Below, one piece after another: positions 58,301 through 64,000 of a DNA stretch of 64,000 bases (the first letter of the stretch is position 1; each line of letters begins with the position of its first letter). The stretch is from Sphagnum compactum. Lineage: Eukaryota > Bryophyta > Sphagnopsida > Sphagnales. The position numbers and the translations under genes are program-made. Below the pieces are notes generated by a model. The model worked only from the letters and a program-made list of their open reading frames with translations. It had not been told where the DNA came from and did not search any database. The stretch is from positions 413,267 to 477,266 of the forward strand of contig OZ234502.1 in assembly GCA_965153455.1 (NCBI GenBank), in the 5' to 3' direction.

Positions 58301-58477
58301 CTTAGTTTCTCTAGTGCAATTTGTGATGGCCAGTGGTGGAGCAGCTTTTTTGACCAGGAGAGAGAAAAGAAGAAGGCAAAGGGTAGAGCGCGATCCTCGG
58401 AGCCGGCCTCAACCCAGCGATAGCTGCACCGTCGCAGAAGCTCATGCTTGCGTTCGACCGCTGCTCTTTTGCAGTAT

Positions 58478-58506
58478 TTTCTCTCTCTCCCTCTCTCTCT
58501 CTCTCC
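58478..58506. repeat. CT microsatellite upstream of the transporter gene
   Basis: A TCTCTCTCTC run with one CCC break, typical of plant leaders and promoters. A separate TA run is at about 58646-58669. Confidence 0.85.
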
Positions 58507-58749
58507 ATCACGTGCTCTAATTTGCAGTGCTGCTTTTCAGCCTGCTCGCCTGCCGTGTGTCCCAATTCAATCATCATCACCACCTGCAGCAGCTCTAGCT
58601 AGAGTACGAAGTACTAGCTTCTAGCTAGACCCCCAACATCCATGTGTATATATATATATATATATATATGTAGATCCAGCATGTCTATTAAGAACGTCTT
58701 GCAGAGGCTCCTCTCATGTCTCATCACGCGTCTTCTTTTTCAAGTACCC

Positions 58750-58759
58750 AATATATATC
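58750..58759 (+). promoter_or_regulatory. Possible TATA box of the EamA transporter gene
   Basis: CCCAATATATATCAGC lies 380 bp before the ATG at 59138, just before balanced, leader-like sequence. The TA microsatellite 100 bp further upstream is a competing candidate, so confidence is low. Confidence 0.3.
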
Positions 58760-59137
58760 AGCTTGACGTCTAGCGTTAATTAAACAATCTCGACTCCACT
58801 TGCAGTTGCAAAGATCGAGTACAGACAATCAATTTGTCGACTTATCTGGAAGCAATAAAAGTCTTCTGTGCAACTCTCGGCAGTTATTGAAAAAAGATTC
58901 AACTTTCTACATGTATGTATTTAGTGCACGAGCTTTGCTTCTGATCTGGTTCATAGATTTCGAGTTCCGGGACGCCTCGGTGGTGGTGCTGGCTAGCCGC
59001 GCTTGATTGATATAATAATCAAAAGGCGTTGAGAATTTGAATGCCGTGCACATACTACTCATAGCCTGTATTGGGCGACTTGATCAGCTGAAAGTTCTGA
59101 ATCCTGATTTGCACTAGTCGTCAAGCTCCGTCGCGAT

Positions 59138-61976
59138 ATGCTGCGAGGATGGCAGCTCCCGACTTCGTCGGAGATAGTATCCACACTAGAGAACAGACCA
59201 TCTTGCCAGAACAATACTCACATTAGCAAGTCATCGTTTTTCGGATCAGGGACCAGAACTACTATTGCCCATATCGCCCAGCAAAAGGATTTCGTCTTCT
59301 GCAGCACTGATCAGCAGTGCATAGCTAGACTGCGAGTGCCAGCTTTATCGTCGAAAAAAGGAAGTGGCTGCGCCTCGTTGGTGCGAGACGTAAGAGACTT
59401 CAGTAACTGGGCAAAACAGCAGTCGGACTCAGCTGGAAGCAGCAGATCAAAGGTCAGCTCCGGCTTTGATTCTTCCAGCAGCTGCTTGCAGGAACGTTTG
59501 CCATTGAACCGACAAGAGTTTTGCGGCGGAAGTCTAGGATATTCTTCCTCGCCCTCGTCGTCGTGTGATTCGAGATCAGAGCTTGAAGGTGCGGATTCAA
59601 GAGAGAGTTCGTCGCTATCCAACTTGTGGAAACGCATCTGTGGGAAGAGAAGGACGAGAAGCTTGGTGATTCTCAACTTTCTAGCAGCTCTGTATGGATC
59701 CAGCACAGTAGCCGGCAAGTTTGCCGCAGAAGCGGCCCCAGCACTCCCAGAAAGTCTGAGCTCCATGGTTAGCTCCTGCTCAGCACTTGTATTGTTCCTT
59801 CCAGAATTGACGAAAGTGATCAGGAGCTTCGACGCGCCTGCACTCAAAGCTGGTATCGAGCTCGGAGCATTGTCATTCGTCGCCACCATTCTTGAGACAT
59901 TGGGCAACAACGGCGGCGTCTCGAACGACGCACCTCGTCTCTTCGCTTTCACAGTGAGTAGCGATGTCCATGGGTCGTCTAGTACGCTGGCTCTTTGCAA
60001 ACGCGAAAACTACTCTCTTCTCTTATCTACTCATTTGGTAGGATTTCCTCGGCTCTTGTCCATAGCCAGCACTTCGGCACCATCTAATCATCTTTTTCCT
60101 TTGCGTTGAAATGGGTGTCTACAGATGATCTTTGTTCCCATCATGGAGCTCTGCGCAGGCCGACAATCTGTCCGCAAAGCCACAAGACTTGCATCGCTAG
60201 TTGCTCTTTCAGGTATAGATATGCAGCTCTTGCCCAAATCTATCAGAGCATCTGCAGTAGATGCTCAAAATGTGACCATCCAAAAATATTTCTCACATCC
60301 AAGTTTAGTAATTTACCTTTTTCCAACACCACCCATAGAACGTAAATTGGGACTGTACATAGGCTCAGAGACTACCAATAGCAAACCAATCAGAAACAGG
60401 GAGCAGCAGTCAGATCATATTTATTACACTCTTCTCTGGCTGCTATTAGGCATTACTGTGCCCTTTACCAGCCTTCATAAACTATGCAAAACTTTGGGCC
60501 AATACCATTTTGCTGAGCCAAACTGGCAAATTTTAGCTTTTCTTCATCCAATTTTAACTTGCAGGGTTGCATACTGAGCACTGTGGAGTTGCTCCACGCA
60601 CGCACAGTATGTTATAGCACCGTGTAGCTGCAGTACTTGCAAGACTGGACTGATCATATGAGCTTTGTTTTGGGTTGTTGTGCGCAGGGATGGGGCTTCT
60701 TGAAGAAGAGGGAGCTGGGTGGAAAGGTATTTCTGTGCCACAAATCGAAAATCTCTGGGGCTTAGGAGCATCAGCAATCTTAGGATTGCAAGTCTTCCGC
60801 TCGGAAGGTCACAGCAAAAGCGTCGATCCGGTCTCTGTGACTGCAGTGCAATGTGGGACGCTTGCCGTGCTGAGTGTTTTGTGGGAAGCTTACAGACTGA
60901 GCAGCACGTCGTACGATTGCATGCAATACTTGACGCAGTTGGAGTCCTTGCCTTGGATTCCTCTCGTGTACAGCGGTCTCGTGTGTTCTGGGCTCTGCAG
61001 CTGGCTGGAGCTTCGAGGTCTTCGCTCAGTGTCGGGATCGACCACCACCATGATCAATACGACTATACCTTTATGGGGCGCCTTCTTCTCGTTCTTGCTG
61101 CGAGGCGACGTTCCAGGCGAGTCTGCCGTTCTTGGTGGATCTGTGATCCTTTGCGCCAGCTTCTTCGCACAAATGGCGACGAAGCAGGACGACAGTGTAC
61201 TGAACGCCCCCAAACCGAAGATCAGCAAACAGCAGACATTCAATCAAAGTAGTGATCTCACAACCTCGAAGGCAGCTGCTTCAGATCAATCTCTGGCAAC
61301 AAGCACGGCGAATGATGTTTTTACACCAGCAGCCGATCATGTCCAAGAAGCGATCATCAACTCACAGCTCAAGTCTCCTTATTACGCCGCGCAAGTCAAG
61401 AAGCTGATGGCGGAGCTCAAACTCACGGTCGTGTCAGCCAAGAGCGCAGTAGCCGCGTCGCTGAAAGTCTTCGCAGGCGCTGCAGGTAGCGTCACCACTA
61501 GCTCACTAATGTCATCGTCGAATGGACCTGCAGAAATGTCGTCGAATGCAACAGCAGCAACAGCGGCAGCTACTGCCGCCGTGCATGCAAGTACCACAGC
61601 TTCAACCGCAAGCGCCATAACTAGCGCTGCAGCAACAACAGTACATCAAGTGGTGAACAACATCGGCGCAACATCCGGCACGAGTCCGACTATCCAAGCT
61701 ACTCCTCTACTGCAAGGAGCACTCTCTAGCCTTCCTGAGCTGATCGACACCCATGCACCGACGACGTACCTCCAGTCTGCGACGCAGTGGGTGGACCAGG
61801 CCGACCACTTTCTACAGCGGATCGCGGAGGATTCGATCTCCACCGCATCCACTGCTGTGAACACAGTCCTTTTCCAAGGAATCCAAGCGACGGCGAATGA
61901 GCTCACTAGCCAGCTGCACCAGCTTGATCACTTGGCTTTACTTGCGACACAAACAAGACTGGACAGTCTATTATGA
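59138..61976 (+). CDS. EamA-family (drug/metabolite) transporter, probably plastid envelope
   Basis: Membrane carrier of the drug/metabolite transporter superfamily; the substrate cannot be told. Exons 59138-59953, 60125-60212 and 60688-61976, GT-AG, phases 0 and 1; 730 residues. Residues 1-170 are Ser-rich with few acidic residues at the start, as in plastid transit peptides. EamA repeat 1 starts at RSLVILNFLAALYGSSTVAG (174-193), includes ALVLFLP near 216, and continues in exon 2 with FVPIMELCAGRQSVRKATR, ending LVALSGMGLL across the second splice junction. Repeat 2 covers about 322-464, with LWGLGASAILGLQVF, YSGLVCSGLCSWLELRGL and TTMINTTIPLWGAFFSFLLR. Each splice junction falls inside a known family pattern, which supports the model. 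Residues 465-730 are an Ala/Ser/Thr-rich tail with short amphipathic stretches and no family match, odd for this superfamily, whose members usually end soon after the tenth helix. Intron 2 contains a family B element. Confidence 0.88.
60244..60594 (+). mobile_element. Family B element, copy 4, inside transporter intron 2
   Basis: It starts AGAGCATCTGCAGTAGATGC and ends CTGTGGAGTTGCTCC. It shares TGTGACCATCCAAAAATATT-like text and TCTCACATCCAAGTTT, then AATCAGAAACAGGGAGCAG, with copy 1 at 16557. It fills 351 of the 475 bp of intron 2 and leaves both splice sites intact. Confidence 0.7.
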
Positions 61977-64000
61977 ATAGTTCTTTTCTTCACCTTGGGA
62001 TTTTTCCTTGGCTTGCCCATCACTCCCATCTCATCCAAATGATTCAATTACATTAAAATTGAGTATCGGCTTAGTAATTAGCATTTATGAGGTAGCAACA
62101 TTCATTATTTGAGCCTGGAGATTAAGCGGAAGTTAGAGTCATTACACACAAACAATTCTTTTAGTGCACAGCTCAGTAGATTTGATGTTTTGCACACAGT
62201 TTTGAGGAGCTACTCAAGTGTACATTCAGAGCCTAAACCCTAACTCTACAACCTTAAACAGAGAACACTAAACCCATTATTGATCAGTTCACTTTTTTTC
62301 GGGTTTAGCAAAATTTTGATTCATTATAACAGGTGTCCAGATCTGTTATAAATTTGACAAACAAGCATAATATGCTTGAATTGCTTGGACATAAGTGATG
62401 CATAATTTTAAATGCAAAAGATGAATTTGATATGTCTTATCATAATTCATCAAAAGTTATGAGTGACAACATGGTAAAGTAAACATTTTTGAATACTTGC
62501 CATATAAATGAAAGTAATCCTACAATAAGTTTTAATATGTTGAATTCAGAAATATTAAATATTTCACTCATCCATATATGAGCTTTTCAAAAAACCTTTA
62601 TTACAATGATACAATTATATGGTGTTCAATGCTTGAAGAAATCTATATTAATTTGTGTGGGATAGTATTAAAGTTTGGCACCTACATGCCTGGTAAAGAG
62701 AAGCACAAGCAAGACAAATGCTTTAAATTGTATTTTGACTTGTGGAAGAATTCCCAAATCATGTTATTACCTATTATGTTCTTGTGGATGTTAATCCAAC
62801 ATTTCATATCCAAATCTTTAGTTTTCTTTTTGAATATAAATTGCCGACTCTGATGTACAAAAAGATTACATGACCACAAAGAAGGTCCAATTGCAGCATC
62901 AACAAATTTTAACAACAGTGAATGTAAGACGTAAAAAAAACAATCATTCTTCAAGCTGCTTGATCATAAAACCATGGCTAAATTCATGGTTGCAAAATGT
63001 TTAACCAACCAAATGGTTCTTCCACTTGAATAACCAAGAATTCTTCCTTTTAATTAGAAAAGAACAAACTACTCCTCGCACACTACCGTAGCTTTCCTCC
63101 AGTAGCCATCAGGGAACCCTTAATAGTCCTTGCATAACCCTAGATGAGTCAACAAAACAAGCTAACCAGTAATCAATTAGACAATCAGGTAATAAAATGA
63201 AAGTAAACATTTTCTCATTTCACATAGCAAACATCACAGGCCATTTTTCTAGGTACAAATCTAATGCTTCAATTCTTAATTCCAACCTTACTACAGTCAC
63301 ATAACAACATCTTGGATCCTAAAATTGAGCAGTAATTTGGAGGGGAATGGGTAGCCTAGCTCTGGCAATAAGTCCCTTGATCGTCCCTTTCTCTGTCAAG
63401 TCCTATTTCTCAACCCATCACCCCCGCTAATTCATTTGCTTCATCACCATCACACTCATAGTTCCAAGCAGTGTTTTGAAACGGAGTTCAAAAAACATTT
63501 TGAACCATTTTAAAACATTCTCAAAAAAGGAAAGAACCAGTAGTTTATAAAAACCAGCCTATGTAGAAACCTAAGAAATTTTTAATACATAAAGTAAATC
63601 TTCTCGCGTTTCTACAACACAGCTGCACAAATGGTCCTTCTGCAAAGCTGGTGTGGCTTAGTTTGTAGCCTGTGACTGGAGAGAAGAGAGAGAGGACTAG
63701 TGTTGTGAGGATTGAGTGCTTCAATTTGCTAGAGAACAGCGTGCGGACTGCTGTGAGAAGTGCAAGCAAACACGTTGCATATGTTTGGAGTAATAATGAG
63801 TTTGAGGAGCAACTAATGGGTGGCAGATTTGTTGGATTTTCATGCACGTGTTGTAGGTGATGTTTAGTGAAGAGAGACAGATCAAGAGTGTGTTTCCTCC
63901 ATGACTTTTCACTCCTCTCCAGATCTTTTTTCCCGTGGCATGACAGCAAGCACCATAATCCTAGACAAGCATAGTAGACCACTAAGCTAGTGGTGTGGAT
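61977..64000. other. 3' flank of the transporter and AT-rich DNA
   Basis: AT-rich from about 62040. The frames at 62578-62853 (plus), 63672-63860 (plus) and 63545-63982 (minus) have no recognisable family. The plus frame at 63672 (VRIECFNLLENSVRTAVRSA) looks more protein-like than its neighbours and could be an exon of a gene that continues beyond the window, but nothing joins it. Confidence 0.4.

Noticed and set aside
59311-60000. 229-codon minus-strand frame
   Set aside because: Exactly opposite exon 1 of the EamA gene, whose frame, splice sites and family motifs are convincing; the antisense frame has no motif.
61382-61906. Minus-strand frames of 78-86 codons
   Set aside because: Shadows of the transporter's third exon.
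63545-63982. 145-codon minus-strand frame at the window edge
   Set aside because: No family signal, Leu/Ser/Cys-rich noise; a plus-strand frame in the same place is at least as protein-like. Cannot be resolved without the sequence beyond 64000.

Overview
The window is AT-rich nuclear DNA of a land plant. The coding regions are plant families with GT-AG introns of about 65 to 580 bp, there is a short TTTAGGG-type telomere-like tract, and no bacterial operon, CRISPR or phage feature was seen. Moderate intron sizes, CAG/GCT-rich leaders and many short tandem arrays make me lean towards a seed-free plant such as a moss or lycophyte. That placement is inference; no species can be named from the sequence alone.

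Four genes can be reconstructed with good or fair confidence, three of them exon by exon. (1) 9676-15088 (+): a 13-exon MscS-like mechanosensitive channel (MSL10 type), 1024 residues. (2) 44945-45746 (-): a two-exon 225-residue protein whose second exon carries the C-terminal half of an ABA/WDS (ASR) domain and a histidine-rich tail. (3) 47194-49070 (-): a five-exon, 153-residue proteasome assembly chaperone 4 (PSMG4/PAC4). (4) 59138-61976 (+): a three-exon, 730-residue EamA (drug/metabolite transporter) protein with a plastid-type N-terminus and an unusual C-terminal tail. A fifth, single-exon 410-residue coiled-coil protein is at 31445-32677 (+). Two small adjacent ORFs at 50291-51028 (+) form a possible sixth locus.

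Layout: 1-7800 is AT-rich with two tandem-repeat arrays; 7.8-15.1 kb is the MSL promoter, leader and gene; 15.1-30.6 kb is repeat-rich (small terminal-inverted-repeat elements, a 39-bp minisatellite at two places, a 54-bp array of about 18 copies) with a doubtful transcribed region at 20.3-23.1 kb; 30.6-33.5 kb is the coiled-coil gene; 33.5-44.5 kb is gene-poor and repeat-rich; 44.9-51.0 kb holds the ASR-like gene, PSMG4 and the small-ORF locus, with PSMG4 and the small-ORF locus divergent; 51-58 kb is gene-poor; 58.1-62.0 kb is the transporter; the rest is AT-rich.

The genes are not a cluster with one job: they are unrelated single-copy plant genes separated by noncoding DNA. Two families of small nonautonomous elements recur through the window, one copy lying inside intron 2 of the transporter. 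Nothing here is convincingly a new biological system. The most unusual items are the transporter tail, the abutting ORFs at 50.3-51.0 kb with a four-residue repeat, and the inverted pair of elements around the 39-bp minisatellite.
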